Part shown: positions 29,767-40,003 of the stretch, piece by piece
Numbering within the stretch: the first letter of the stretch is position 1
Layout: each line of letters opens with the position of its first letter
Origin: Deltaproteobacteria bacterium
GTDB taxonomy: Bacteria; Desulfobacterota; Binatia; JACPRU01
Assembly (NCBI GenBank): GCA_016189835.1
Contig: JACPRU010000065.1
Location: 1 to 64,000, forward strand
Direction: 5' to 3'
DNA length: 64,000 nucleotides
Program-made: the position numbers and the translations under genes
Notes under the pieces: model-generated
Told to the model about the DNA's origin: nothing
Database searches by the model: none
The model's input: the letters and a program-made list of their open reading frames with translations, nothing else

Positions 29767-31554
29767 TCAATCGCCGTCGGGCGTCGCGGCGCGCGTCTCG
29801 TCGAGCAGCTGGCTGAACTGCTCGACGTCGATGTAGCCGACCCTGCGACGGTGCTCGCGGCCGCTCGGCGCGAAGAACAACGTGGTCGGCACGCCGAGCA
29901 CGCCGTACTTCGAGAGCGTCGCCTCGGCCTCTCTCGACATCTCGGTCACGTCGGCGCGCAGCATGGCGAACTGCGCGGCCCGCGCGGCGACCGGCGCCGA
30001 GACGAACGTCGTGCGCTCCATCTCGATGCAGGGCAGGCACCAGTCGGCTCGGAAGTCGACGACCGCCGGTCGCCCCTCGCTGCGTGCCTGCTCCAGCGCG
30101 GCGGGCGAGAATTCCTGCCAGGAGATCGCCGTCGGCTTCGCTCCGGCGGAGGGCAGGGCTGCCCACAGCGCGGCGAGCACCGCCGCCGACCCCGCCAGCC
30201 GCTTGAACAACGGGAAGTGCCGCAGCTCGCGCCCATGGGGGTCGAGAAAGCCGAGCGTGATGCCGGCCAGAGCGATCAGTCCCGCCGCCGTCCACTCGAG
30301 CGTCTGCGTCGACAGCAGCGGGCTCACGAAGTAGAGCGCCAGGCCGAGCAGCACGAACCCGAAGAGCCGTTCGACCCACACCAGCCATTCCCCCGCGCGC
30401 GGCAGCCTCGCGATCGACCCGGCGACGGCGCCGAGCAGGACGTACGGCGCACCGAGCCCGAGCGCCAGCGTGAAGAACAGCCCGAAGCCGAGCAGCGCCT
30501 CGCCGCGAGCGCCGACGACGAGCAGCAGCCCGACCACGACCGGACCGACGCAGGGCGCCGCGACGATGCCCATGGTGAGCCCCATGAACAGCGCACCGAC
30601 GAAGCCCCCACCGGCCTTTCCCGCTCGTTGCAGCAGCCAGGCGGGCGGCCGCAGCGTGTAGAGGCCGAAGCTCGAAGCCGCCAGCGCCACCATCAGCGCG
30701 GCCATGCCGATCAGCGTCATCGGGCGTTGCAGGGCGCTGCCGAACATCCCGCCCGAGAACGCGGCGCTGACCCCGAGCGCGGAGAACGTGAGCGCGATGC
30801 CGAGCGCGTAGACGCCCGCCAACAGCACCGCCCGCCCGCGCTGCTCGCGGGCCTGCCCGCCGAAGTACGCCACCGTCACCGAGATCAACGGATAAACGCA
30901 GGGCGTGAGGTTCAGCCCGAGGCCCATGAGGAAGATCAAGAGCAGGGTCGGCGCCAGTCCGTACTGCGCGAGCCAGCGGTCGACCGGCGTCGGGCTGCCC
31001 GCGCCGGCCGCCGAGCTCGAACCGGCCTCGAGGTCGGCGGGGCGCCGCACGAGAAACGTTCGCTCGACGTCCCTCGGGGGGAGGCACCGAGTGTCGTCGC
31101 ACGCCTGGTAGTGGAGTCTCGCTGCGAAGCTCGCACCCTGCGAGTCGATGCCGGCCGCGACCGACAGCGGTACGCGAAAGCGCACCCGCCCGCTGTACAC
31201 GCGGATCGCCTTCCCCGCGGTGAACGCGAACCGGCGGCTCTCGGCCGGCGGATACTCGATCTCACCGACCGCGAATCCGGCAGGCGGCGTCACGGTGAGC
31301 GTCGTCGCGATCATCGCGTCGGAGCTCGGCTGGTGGGCATTGACGTGCCAGCCCTCCGCGACCTCGGCTTGCAAGACGACCTCCAGGGCACGACGCGAGG
31401 GCGAGTAGTTCGCGCTCTCGACCCGCAGCTGGACGATCTCGTCGGGAATCGGCGGGGGTTCCGCGCCGCCGAGTCCGCTCGGGCCGAGCGCCAGCAGCAG
31501 GGCGGCGACGGCGATGAACCGTATCCCGTGCTCTTGTGGAAGATCTCGCTCCAC
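29767..31554 (-). CDS. dsbD: thiol:disulfide interchange protein DsbD
   Basis: Inner-membrane protein carrying electrons from cytoplasmic thioredoxin to periplasmic disulfide isomerases and cytochrome maturation. All three cysteine pairs are visible: YQACDDTRCLPP in the N-terminal periplasmic domain, NLTPCVYPLIS and AAPCVGPVVVG in the eight-helix membrane domain, and ADWCLPCIEM in the C-terminal thioredoxin-like domain. A signal peptide (IRFIAVAALLLALGPSGLGG) leads. I start at the GTG at 31554, giving 595 residues, near the E. coli 565. It lies 59 bases after the riboflavin gene. Confidence 0.93.
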   Translation of the reverse strand: MERDLPQEHGIRFIAVAALLLALGPSGLGGAEPPPIPDEIVQLRVESANYSPSRRALEVVLQAEVAEGWHVNAHQPSSDAMIATTLTVTPPAGFAVGEIEYPPAESRRFAFTAGKAIRVYSGRVRFRVPLSVAAGIDSQGASFAARLHYQACDDTRCLPPRDVERTFLVRRPADLEAGSSSAAGAGSPTPVDRWLAQYGLAPTLLLIFLMGLGLNLTPCVYPLISVTVAYFGGQAREQRGRAVLLAGVYALGIALTFSALGVSAAFSGGMFGSALQRPMTLIGMAALMVALAASSFGLYTLRPPAWLLQRAGKAGGGFVGALFMGLTMGIVAAPCVGPVVVGLLLVVGARGEALLGFGLFFTLALGLGAPYVLLGAVAGSIARLPRAGEWLVWVERLFGFVLLGLALYFVSPLLSTQTLEWTAAGLIALAGITLGFLDPHGRELRHFPLFKRLAGSAAVLAALWAALPSAGAKPTAISWQEFSPAALEQARSEGRPAVVDFRADWCLPCIEMERTTFVSAPVAARAAQFAMLRADVTEMSREAEATLSKYGVLGVPTTLFFAPSGREHRRRVGYIDVEQFSQLLDETRAATPDGD

Positions 31555-31613
31555 CGATTGCCGATCGCAACGCGGGCGCGCTCGCCTGTCAAACAGCGGC
31601 GGTTGACGCGAAG

Positions 31614-32795
<1,182 letters not shown>

Positions 32796-32876
32796 GATGA
32801 CGAGAACGACGTCCCAAGCTATCGAGAGCCTAACGCCGAGTAAAGGCGCCCCTCCCGGCGTCGGCCGGGCGGCGAA

Positions 32877-32904
32877 TTGGACAAGCCGCTGCGGAGTTTG
32901 ATAG
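32877..32904 (+). promoter_or_regulatory. candidate tpx promoter
   Basis: TTGGAC, 16 bases, then TGATAG in the 159-base divergent gap between ribB and tpx. It would start transcription about 45 bases before the tpx ATG. The match is fair, not strong. Confidence 0.35.
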
Positions 32905-32954
32905 CCGGGCGTCGGCCGGCGCATGGGGCGCCGCCCGGAATGGAGGAGATTCCG

Positions 32955-33455
32955 ATGGCGAAGATCACGCTGCGAGGCAATCCCATTCACACCACCGGAG
33001 AGCTGCCGGCCGTCGGCAGCCGGGCGCCGGATTTCGTCCTGGTCGACGGCAAGCTGGCGAACAAGAGCCTGGCGGACTTCGCCGGCAAGAAGAAGCTCTT
33101 GAGCATCGTTCCGAGCCTCGACACGCCGGTGTGCGCGCTGTCGACCAAGAAGTTCAACGAGCACGCCAAGGCGCACCCGGACACGGTGATGCTGATGATC
33201 TCCGCCGACCTGCCGTTCGCGCAGGGCCGGTTCTGCTCGGCCGAGGGGACCGCCAACGTCGTGCCGCTGTCGCTGATGCGCTCCCGCCGGTTCGCCGAGG
33301 ACTACGGCGTGCTGATCGAGGACGGGCCGCTCGCCGGCGTCACGGCGCGCGCCGTCGTGGTGCTCGACGCCGACGACAGGGTGCTGCACGCCGAGCTCGT
33401 GCCGGAGATCGCCCAGGAGCCGAACTACGACGCCGCGCTGAAGGCGCTGGGGTGA
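32955..33455 (+). CDS. tpx: thiol peroxidase
   Basis: Atypical 2-Cys peroxiredoxin that reduces hydrogen peroxide and alkyl hydroperoxides with thioredoxin. The peroxidatic cysteine is in [15 protein letters not shown] (near residue 60) and the resolving cysteine in [10 protein letters not shown] (near residue 94), the Tpx arrangement. The 166-residue length is normal. GGAGGAG precedes the ATG by seven bases. The next gene, egtB, starts inside its stop codon (GTGA), linking a peroxidase with a thiol-antioxidant gene. Confidence 0.95.
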   Translation: MAKITLRGNPIHTTGELPAVGSRAPDFVLVDGKLANKSLADFAGKKKLLSIVPSLDTPVCALSTKKFNEHAKAHPDTVMLMISADLPFAQGRFCSAEGTANVVPLSLMRSRRFAEDYGVLIEDGPLAGVTARAVVVLDADDRVLHAELVPEIAQEPNYDAALKALG

Positions 33456-34711
33456 CCGCCGCGCCGGGAAGCGAGGGGCTCGCCGAGGCGTATGGCGAGA
33501 TCCGCCGCGTGACCGAGCGGCTGGCGGCGCCGCTGTCGGCGGAGGACTGCGTCGTGCAATCGATGCCGGACGCGAGCCCCGTCAAGTGGCACCTGGCGCA
33601 CACCACCTGGTTCTTCGAGACGTTCGTGGTGAGCGCCGCGCGGCCGGCGGCGCGGCCGTTCCATCCCCAGTTCCGCGTGCTCTTCAACTCCTACTACAAC
33701 GCGGTCGGCCCCCAGCACCCTCGCCCCGAGCGCGGGATGCTCTCGCGTCCCGCGCTCTCCGAGGTCCGAGCGTACCGCGAGCACGTCGACTGCCGCATCG
33801 CCGAGCTGTTCGCCGAGGGCGCCGTGGACGAATCGCTGGCGGCGCGCGTCGAGCTCGGCCTGCACCACGAGCAGCAGCATCAGGAGCTGATCCTCACCGA
33901 CCTGAAGCACATGCTCTGGTCGAACCCGCTGCGGCCCGCCTACCGCGACGGTCCGCAGCGGGCGGAGGGCGAGGCGGGCCGGCTGCGCTGGCGGCGGCAT
34001 GCCGGCGGCGCGGCGTCGATCGGCCACGCGGGCGGCTCGTTCTCGTTCGACAACGAGCGGCCCCGTCACCGAGTGATGCTCGAACCGTTCGAGATCGCCT
34101 CTCGGCCGGTGACGACCGGCGAGTTTCTCGAGTTCATCGAAGACGGCGGGTACGAGCGCGCGGAGCTCTGGCTGTCCGACGGCTGGGACGCGGCGCGGGC
34201 GCAGCGCTGGCGCGCGCCGCTCTACTGGCGGCGCGAGGACGGGGCCTGGCGGATCTTCACGCTGTCGGGCGCGCGGGATCTGCGGCGCGACGAGCCGGTC
34301 GCTCACGTGAGCTTCTACGAGGCGGACGCGTTCGCCCGCTGGTCGCAAGCGCGGCTGCCGTCCGAGGCCGAATGGGAGGTCGTGGCGGCGAAGGAGCCCG
34401 TCGCGGGGAACCTGCTGGAGAGCGGGCTGCTGCATCCGGCTCCCTCGCCCGCGCCGTCGAGCGCGCCGCCGGCGCAGCTCTTCGGCGACGTGTGGGAGTG
34501 GACGCGGAGCGCTTACGCGGCCTACCCGGGCTTCCGGGCCGCCGCCGGAGCGCTCGGTGAGTACAACGCGAAGTTCATGTGCAACCAGCTCGTCCTGCGC
34601 GGCGGCTCGTGCGTCACGCCGCGCTCGCATCTGCGCGCCACCTACCGCAACTTCTTCCCGCCGCAGGCGCGCTGGCAGTTCAGCGGGCTGCGCTTGGCAC
34701 GCGACCCCTGA
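33452..34711 (+). CDS. egtB: EgtB-like hercynine oxygenase (DinB/FGE-sulfatase fusion)
   Basis: Non-heme iron sulfoxide synthase of the EgtB type, which joins cysteine or gamma-glutamylcysteine to hercynine in ergothioneine synthesis. The DinB-like N-terminal domain has [15 protein letters not shown] and the iron-binding [13 protein letters not shown] near residue 140; the C-terminal FGE-sulfatase domain has [24 protein letters not shown] and [20 protein letters not shown]. The GTG start overlaps the tpx stop. At 419 residues it is normal. No egtD methyltransferase is in the window, so hercynine supply or a different thiohistidine product cannot be judged. Confidence 0.88.
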   Translation: MTAAPGSEGLAEAYGEIRRVTERLAAPLSAEDCVVQSMPDASPVKWHLAHTTWFFETFVVSAARPAARPFHPQFRVLFNSYYNAVGPQHPRPERGMLSRPALSEVRAYREHVDCRIAELFAEGAVDESLAARVELGLHHEQQHQELILTDLKHMLWSNPLRPAYRDGPQRAEGEAGRLRWRRHAGGAASIGHAGGSFSFDNERPRHRVMLEPFEIASRPVTTGEFLEFIEDGGYERAELWLSDGWDAARAQRWRAPLYWRREDGAWRIFTLSGARDLRRDEPVAHVSFYEADAFARWSQARLPSEAEWEVVAAKEPVAGNLLESGLLHPAPSPAPSSAPPAQLFGDVWEWTRSAYAAYPGFRAAAGALGEYNAKFMCNQLVLRGGSCVTPRSHLRATYRNFFPPQARWQFSGLRLARDP

Positions 34712-34729
34712 GGGCGCGCGGCGGCTGCG

Positions 34730-34993
34730 GTGCGGTTGACGGTCCAGGTCGCGCCCGGCGCGCGGCGCGATCGCATCGTCGGCTGGCTCGACGACGCGCT
34801 GAAGGTGGCGGTCCAGGCTCCACCCGAGCGCGGCCGGGCCAACGAGGCGGTCGCCGCGCTGCTCGGCGAAGCGCTCGGCGTGGAGGTGAGACTGCTGCGG
34901 GGACGCTCCTCCCGGCGCAAGCTGTTCGAGATCGTCGGCCTCGACGGCGCCGCGGTGCGCGCGCGGATCGCCGCCCGCGTGGCGCGCCCGTAG
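34730..34993 (+). CDS. DUF167 (YggU) family protein
   Basis: An 87-residue YggU-type protein of unknown function. Family marks are VQVAPGARRDRIVG at the start, the central PPERGRANEAVAALLGEALG and a lysine-containing GRSSRRKLFEIVGLD. It starts with GTG 18 bases after egtB. It ends four bases before the glmS stop on the other strand, so the two genes converge. Confidence 0.85.
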   Translation: MRLTVQVAPGARRDRIVGWLDDALKVAVQAPPERGRANEAVAALLGEALGVEVRLLRGRSSRRKLFEIVGLDGAAVRARIAARVARP

Positions 34994-34997
34994 CGGG

Positions 34998-36827
34998 CTA
35001 CTCGACGGTGACGCTCTTGGCGAGGTTGCGCGGCTGGTCGACGTCCGAGCCCCGCTGCACCGCTACGTGATAGGCGAGGAGCTGAAGCGGGAGGGTCAGC
35101 AGCAAGGGCGACAGCAGCGGGTGCGTCGGCGGAACGACGAGCAGCTCGTTGGCGACGGCCGCGAGGTCGTCGCTCGCCCGGTCGGTGACGGCGATGATCT
35201 TGCCCCCGCGCGACTCGACCTCCTTCAGGTTCGACAGCGTCTTGGGGAAGACTTCGTCGTGCGGCGCCAGCACCACGACGGGCATGGCCTCGGTGATGAG
35301 CGCGATCGGCCCGTGCTTCATCTCGCCGGCGGGATAACCCTCGGCGTGGATGTACGAGAGCTCCTTCAGCTTGAGCGCGCCTTCGAGCGCCACGGGGTAG
35401 TTCACGCCGCGCCCGAGGTAGAGGAAATCCTGGGCTTGGGAGTACTTCCGCGCCACTCGCACGATGGGCTCGTCGCCGCTCAAGGCCTGCTCGGCGAGCT
35501 GCGGGACGTTGCGGAGCTGGGCGAGCAGGTCGCGTGCCCGGGCTGCTTCCAGACGCCCCAGGCGCCGGCCGAGGCTCACGGCGAGCAGGAAGAGAGCGGC
35601 GACCTGCGTGGTGAACGCCTTGGTCGACGCCACGCTGATCTCCGGGCCGGCGTGGGTGTACAGCACGGCGTCACAGCGGCGTGCGATCGAGGAATCGACC
35701 ACGTTGCACACCGCGAGCGTGGCCGCGCCCGCGCGCCGCGCTTCCTCCACGGCTCCCAGCGTGTCGGCGGTCTCGCCCGACTGCGAGACGACGATCAGCA
35801 GATCCCGCTCGCCGAGCACCGGACGGCGGTAGCGAAGCTCGCTCGCGTAGTCCACCTCGGCGGGCAAGCGCGTCAGCTGATTCAGGAAGAACTTGCCGAT
35901 CAGCGAGGCGTGCCAGGCGGTGCCGCACGCCGCCAGCGTCACGCGCTCGATCCGCGGCCAGCGCTTCTCCAGGGCGTCGAGCTCCCCGAGCGGCGCATCG
36001 GCGCTCTCCAGTCGGATCCGGCCGCGCAGCGTGTCGATCAGCGCCTGCGGCTGCTCGTGGATCTCCTTCAGCAGGAAGTGCTTGTGGCCGCCCTTCTGCG
36101 CCGTCACCGGGTCCCACGTCACGTGCCGCGGCGGGCGATCGCGCGGCCGGCCTTCGAAGTCGGTGAGCGTGACGCCGCCGCACGTCAGCTCGGCGATCTC
36201 GCCGTCCTCGAGGAAGATCATGTCGCGAGTGTATTCGAGGATCGCCGGGATGTCGGAGGCGATCAGATTCTCCTTGCGGCCGATGCCGATGACGATCGGG
36301 GTCGCCGTCTTGGCGGCGACCAGTCGATCGCGTTCGAGCTCGCTCATCACCACGATCGAGAAGGAGCCGTGCAGGCGCCGCACCGCCCGACGGGTCGCCT
36401 CCGCCAGGCCCACGCCGGGCCGAAGCTCCTCGTCGATCAGGTGGGCGATCACTTCCGTGTCGGTCTCCGAGGCGAGCTGCCGGCCGCGGTGCTCGAGCTC
36501 GGCGCGCAGCTCCAGGTAATTCTCGATGATGCCGTTGTGGATCAGCACGACCCGGCCAGCGCGGTGCGGATGCGCGTTCTCCTCCGACGGCCGGCCGTGC
36601 GTCGCCCAGCGCGTGTGGCCGATGCCGATCGAGCCGACCAGCGGCGTCTCGGCGAGCATCCGCTCGAGGTTGGTGAGCTTGCCGACGCAGCGGCGCACCT
36701 GGATGCCGTCGTCGTCGAGCGCGGCGACGCCGGCCGAGTCGTAGCCGCGGTACTCGAGCCGCCGTAGCGCTCCGATCAGCACCCCACTCGCCTCGCGGGG
36801 CCCCACGTACCCGACGATGCCGCACAT
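34998..36827 (-). CDS. glmS: glutamine-fructose-6-phosphate aminotransferase
   Basis: Makes glucosamine 6-phosphate from fructose 6-phosphate and glutamine, first step toward UDP-GlcNAc. The catalytic cysteine is residue 2 (MCGIVGYVG); the class II amidotransferase domain shows GHTRWATHGRPSEENAHPH. Two SIS sugar-isomerase domains follow (for example ISQSGETADTLGA-type VVSQSGETAD and LGRGVNYPVALEGALKLKEL), ending DQPRNLAKSVTVE. At 609 residues it matches GlmS. The ATG shares one base with the stop of the GlmU-like gene upstream, so the two pathway enzymes are coupled. No glmS ribozyme is seen. Confidence 0.97.
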   Translation of the reverse strand: MCGIVGYVGPREASGVLIGALRRLEYRGYDSAGVAALDDDGIQVRRCVGKLTNLERMLAETPLVGSIGIGHTRWATHGRPSEENAHPHRAGRVVLIHNGIIENYLELRAELEHRGRQLASETDTEVIAHLIDEELRPGVGLAEATRRAVRRLHGSFSIVVMSELERDRLVAAKTATPIVIGIGRKENLIASDIPAILEYTRDMIFLEDGEIAELTCGGVTLTDFEGRPRDRPPRHVTWDPVTAQKGGHKHFLLKEIHEQPQALIDTLRGRIRLESADAPLGELDALEKRWPRIERVTLAACGTAWHASLIGKFFLNQLTRLPAEVDYASELRYRRPVLGERDLLIVVSQSGETADTLGAVEEARRAGAATLAVCNVVDSSIARRCDAVLYTHAGPEISVASTKAFTTQVAALFLLAVSLGRRLGRLEAARARDLLAQLRNVPQLAEQALSGDEPIVRVARKYSQAQDFLYLGRGVNYPVALEGALKLKELSYIHAEGYPAGEMKHGPIALITEAMPVVVLAPHDEVFPKTLSNLKEVESRGGKIIAVTDRASDDLAAVANELLVVPPTHPLLSPLLLTLPLQLLAYHVAVQRGSDVDQPRNLAKSVTVE

Positions 36828-37513
36828 CAGCCCTTGCCCGCCTTCATCTTCTTGCGCTTCTCCGCGGTCCAGCCCTCGCGCACCCGCTCGCGCCGCTCGT
36901 TGTACACCAGCGCACCGGCGGGCACGTCGTGGCGCACGGTGCTCGCCGTGGCCACGTAGACGTCGTCCCCGAGCGTCACCGGCGCCACCAGCGTCGTGTC
37001 GCTGCCGACCTGCACGCGGTCGCCGATCGTGGTGGGGTGCTTGGCGAATCCGTCGTAGTTGCAGGTGATCGTGCCGGCGCCGACGTTGGTCTCGCGGCCG
37101 ATGGTGACGTCGCCGAGGTAGGTGAGATGGTTCGCCTTGGTGCCTTCCCCGACCACCGCCTTCTTGGTCTCGACGAAGTTCCCGATGTGCACCCGGGCCG
37201 CCAGCGACGTTCCGGGGCGCAGGTGGGCGAAGGGCCCGATCGCGGCGTCGTCGCCGATCCTCGACCCCGAGATCACCACCGAGAATCTCAGGTGCACCCG
37301 ATCGCCGATCTCGGCGTCCGTCAGGTAGGCGCTGCCGTCGATGCGGCAGTCCCGGCCGACGCGCGTGCAGCCGCGCAGGTGCGTGTTGGGGCCGATCACG
37401 GTTCCCGCTCCGACCGTGACCTCGCCGTCCACGTAGGTCGACTCGGGGTCTTCCAACACCACACCGGCCGCTTCCAGCCGCCGGACGGCCTCGCGGCGCC
37501 GCTCCCTGCTCAT
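36827..37513 (-). CDS. stand-alone GlmU acetyltransferase domain
   Basis: A 228-residue left-handed beta-helix protein equal to the C-terminal half of GlmU, which acetylates glucosamine 1-phosphate. Hexapeptide repeats run from about residue 25, and the diagnostic strip FVETKKAVVGEGTKANHLTY, then NVGAGTITCNYDG and QVGSDTTLVAPV, includes the catalytic histidine of ANHLTYLGD. The N-terminal uridylyltransferase domain (LxxGxGTRM) is missing entirely; there is an N-terminal helix instead. I start at the ATG at 37513 (MSRERRREA). It overlaps glmS by one base. Another enzyme must supply the uridylyl transfer, or the substrate differs. Confidence 0.88.
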   Translation of the reverse strand: MSRERRREAVRRLEAAGVVLEDPESTYVDGEVTVGAGTVIGPNTHLRGCTRVGRDCRIDGSAYLTDAEIGDRVHLRFSVVISGSRIGDDAAIGPFAHLRPGTSLAARVHIGNFVETKKAVVGEGTKANHLTYLGDVTIGRETNVGAGTITCNYDGFAKHPTTIGDRVQVGSDTTLVAPVTLGDDVYVATASTVRHDVPAGALVYNERRERVREGWTAEKRKKMKAGKG

Positions 37514-37559
37514 GGGTCCGCCTTGCCGCTCCGTGCGGCGTTCTGTCAATACGCCGGCG

Positions 37560-37592
37560 AAAAAACGCCCGAGGCCGGACCGACCTCGGGCG
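37560..37592 (-). terminator. intrinsic terminator
   Basis: On the minus strand a perfect nine-pair stem CGCCCGAGG/CCTCGGGCG with a nine-base loop is followed by six T residues. It lies 27 bases after the stop of the small exported protein gene (37620) and ends that transcript before the glmU-like/glmS pair. Confidence 0.88.
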
Positions 37593-37619
37593 GGGACTCG
37601 TGGCGCCGCCGCGCCCGGC

Positions 37620-38105
37620 TCACCGCTGCGGGTCGATCAGCGCGCCGAGCAAGAACGGCCAGTCGCGCTTCCAATCGAACGCGCCGTCGTACGCGTCCCG
37701 CGCGCCGCGCCCGTAGTACGGATCGTACCGGGTCGCGTCGTACGGCGGCGGTCCGTGGGCCACCCGATTGCGGCAGTCGTAGAGGTCGCGCTGCGCGTTG
37801 CGCAGGTCGTCCCTGTACCATTGCAGCGCCTTGCGGTGCCGGCCGGTCGGAGTGATCTCGGCGATCTTGCCGCGGTCGAAGCCGATGCGGTCGATGATCT
37901 GGCCGCAGCGTGCCGCGAACTCGCCGCGGTTCCAGCGCCGGTAGCGACCGGAGTCGCCTCGGTCGTAGCGGTCGTCGTCGTCGTGATGATGGTGGTGACG
38001 CCACACGCCGGCCCACGGGGGGGGATCGGCGCCGGCGCGGGAAACGAGCGAGAGCGTCAAGCCCGCCGCGAGAGCCCCGCAGAGGAACATTGCCCGCCAA
38101 CTCAT
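37620..38105 (-). CDS. exported histidine/aspartate-rich small protein
   Basis: A 161-residue protein with a clear signal peptide (MFLCGALAAGLTLSLVSRAGA, cleavage near residue 26). Right after it stands HHHHHDDDD, a likely metal-binding tract, then a mature region with two cysteines (ARCGQII and LYDCRN) that could form a disulfide, and a tyrosine-rich stretch (DATRYDPYYGRGARDAYDG). I do not recognise the family. A GGAGG precedes the ATG at 38105, and a strong terminator follows, so it forms a single-gene unit or the end of a short operon. Confidence 0.72.
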   Translation of the reverse strand: MSWRAMFLCGALAAGLTLSLVSRAGADPPPWAGVWRHHHHHDDDDRYDRGDSGRYRRWNRGEFAARCGQIIDRIGFDRGKIAEITPTGRHRKALQWYRDDLRNAQRDLYDCRNRVAHGPPPYDATRYDPYYGRGARDAYDGAFDWKRDWPFLLGALIDPQR

Positions 38106-38169
38106 GGCTCGAACCTCCATACCTGAGTGCTCCAACCCCCGAAGGGGGTGCGGCGTTGCGCGGCTCTGC

Positions 38170-38646
38170 TCAGGGACCGAGCTTGCGATAACCGCCGCGG
38201 AAGAAGAGCAGGGGCGCACCGTCGCCGGCGTCCGCGACATCGACCTCGCCGAGGTAGATCGTGTGGTCGCCGGCGTCGATCGCGCGCACGACCCGGCAGG
38301 CCAGATGACCCACTGCGTCATCGAGGACGGCGCAGCCGAGCTCGTTCGTGCGATGGCCGATGCCTGCGAACTTCTCGATTCCGCTGGTGGCGAACTTGCG
38401 GGACAGCGTCTCCTGGCCTTCGGCGAGGATGTTGATGGTGAATACCCCGCTGCGCTCGAAGTACGGATAGGTGTCGGCGTTCTTGTCCACGCACACGAGC
38501 ATCAGCGGCGGAACTAGCGACACCGAGCTGACCGCGTTGGCCGTGAGACCGAACGGGCGGCCGCCCTCGTCGCGGGTGGTGATGATCGTCACCCCGGTGG
38601 CGAAGTGGCCCATCACCCGGCGCAGCTCGCTCTTGTCGATCGGCAC
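38170..38646 (-). CDS. flavin reductase-like protein
   Basis: FMN-binding split-barrel flavin reductase of the HpaC/RutF type, giving reduced flavin to a monooxygenase partner. The start LRRVMGHFATGVTIITTRDE and the central GLTANAVSSVSLVPPLMLVC are characteristic, as is the final FFRGGYRKL. The 158-residue length is normal. No monooxygenase is adjacent, so the partner is unknown. The MFS gene upstream ends 11 bases before its start and may be co-transcribed. Confidence 0.9.
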   Translation of the reverse strand: MPIDKSELRRVMGHFATGVTIITTRDEGGRPFGLTANAVSSVSLVPPLMLVCVDKNADTYPYFERSGVFTINILAEGQETLSRKFATSGIEKFAGIGHRTNELGCAVLDDAVGHLACRVVRAIDAGDHTIYLGEVDVADAGDGAPLLFFRGGYRKLGP

Positions 38647-38657
38647 GCGCTGTCTCC

Positions 38658-39914
38658 CTACCGAGCGCGCCGCACGGGGTCAATCACGGCAGGGGTCGGC
38701 GCGGGGCCCGGAGCCTCGCGTCGCAGCGTCTCCGGGATCGCCAGGCCCAGGGCCAGCGTGGCCACCGCGCACAGTCCGGCGACCACGAAGGCGACTTCGA
38801 AGCCGTACGAGGAGGCCAGCGCGCCGAGCGCCACCGGACCGAGCAGCAGGCCGACGTCGCCGGCCATGCGGTAGACGCCGATCACGGCGCCGAGCATCTC
38901 CCGCGGCGTCAGGTCGGCGACCATCGCCGCCGGCGCGGGAGCCAGGTAGCCGAGCGCCGCGCCGAGTCCCGCGCTCATGAGCAGCAGGTTCGCGAAGCCC
39001 GCCGACCCGGCGAAGCCGAAGCAGAACAGGGCGGTCGCCGCGAGCGTCGGCAACGCCACGCGCTGGCGGCCACGGCGGTCGAGCAGCGCGCCGGCATGCC
39101 AGAGCACGGCGAAGTTCGCGAACGCCGAGGCCGAGAGCACGAGACCGATCGCCGATTCGGAGAGGCCGCCGCGCTCGCCGCCGAACAGCGGGATCAGATT
39201 GCTGCGCATGCCCGCGCGCAGCGCGAATACCAGGAAGGTGAGCAGCAGGACGTAGACGAAGCTGCGGCCGGCGACGTGACGGGCCACCGCCGAGAGCGGA
39301 GGCCGCACGGCGTGCCGTTCGTGCGGCGGATACGCCTCGCGGGTCACCAGGCCCCAGCTGAGGGCGGCGACCACCAGGCCGAAGAGCGCCATGGCGTAGA
39401 ACGGCGCCCGCAAACCCCACAGCTCGGCGACCACGCCGCCGATCGTCGGGCCGAACGAGACGCCGAGCAGGACCATGCTCTGGTAGAAGCCCATGGCCTT
39501 GCCCATCTGCTCGGCGCCCACGCTGCGGGCGAACAGCGCCATGATGGTGATCACGTAGAACGCCGAACCGATTCCCTCGATGACGCGATAGACGACTAGC
39601 CAGGAGAAGCTCGTCGCGCCGGCGCAGAGGAACGCCGACAGCGCGGTGATCAGCGCCCCCGCGGTGGTCAGCGCGCGCGGGCTCCAGCGGTCCGCCAGCG
39701 CGCCGCCGGCGTAGTCGAACGCCAAGCGGCCGGCGGCGAACGAGGAGACGAGCAACCCGGCGCCGCCGTAACTGACGCCGAACTCCCGGGCATAGAGCGG
39801 CAACACCGGCGAGATGATGCTCGAGCCGAGCATGATCACCAGCGAGGTGATCGACAACAGCCTCACCTGGCCGGGCAGGCCGGAGGTGGCGCCGCGCATC
39901 CATCGAAGGGGCAT
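38658..39914 (-). CDS. MFS transporter
   Basis: Major facilitator with about twelve hydrophobic segments in 418 residues. The loop motif GGALADRWSPRALTTAG after helix 2 is the MFS signature, echoed by LLDRRGRQR in the second half. It resembles multidrug or sugar-efflux type members; the substrate is not evident. It diverges from the L,D-transpeptidase gene and precedes the flavin reductase on the same strand. Confidence 0.9.
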   Translation of the reverse strand: MPLRWMRGATSGLPGQVRLLSITSLVIMLGSSIISPVLPLYAREFGVSYGGAGLLVSSFAAGRLAFDYAGGALADRWSPRALTTAGALITALSAFLCAGATSFSWLVVYRVIEGIGSAFYVITIMALFARSVGAEQMGKAMGFYQSMVLLGVSFGPTIGGVVAELWGLRAPFYAMALFGLVVAALSWGLVTREAYPPHERHAVRPPLSAVARHVAGRSFVYVLLLTFLVFALRAGMRSNLIPLFGGERGGLSESAIGLVLSASAFANFAVLWHAGALLDRRGRQRVALPTLAATALFCFGFAGSAGFANLLLMSAGLGAALGYLAPAPAAMVADLTPREMLGAVIGVYRMAGDVGLLLGPVALGALASSYGFEVAFVVAGLCAVATLALGLAIPETLRREAPGPAPTPAVIDPVRRAR

Positions 39915-40003
39915 CCTGCCGGGAGACCTTAGCCCGGATGCGCGGCAAATTCCTCTGCCCCGCTTGCAGTCCGCGCTCGAGGCGTGTCAGAGATACGATT
40001 GGT

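Noticed and set aside
32828-32850. GCCTAAC in the ribB-tpx gap as another attC core
   Set aside because: A single core with no partner GTTRRRY box at attC distance and no cassette boundary; likely chance.
32796-32954. FMN riboswitch upstream of ribB
   Set aside because: None of the conserved RFN element blocks can be found on either strand.
38136-38148. CCCCC-GAA-GGGGG hairpin as terminator of the flavin reductase gene
   Set aside because: Short stem with no T run on the minus strand; could be a weak leader structure at best.
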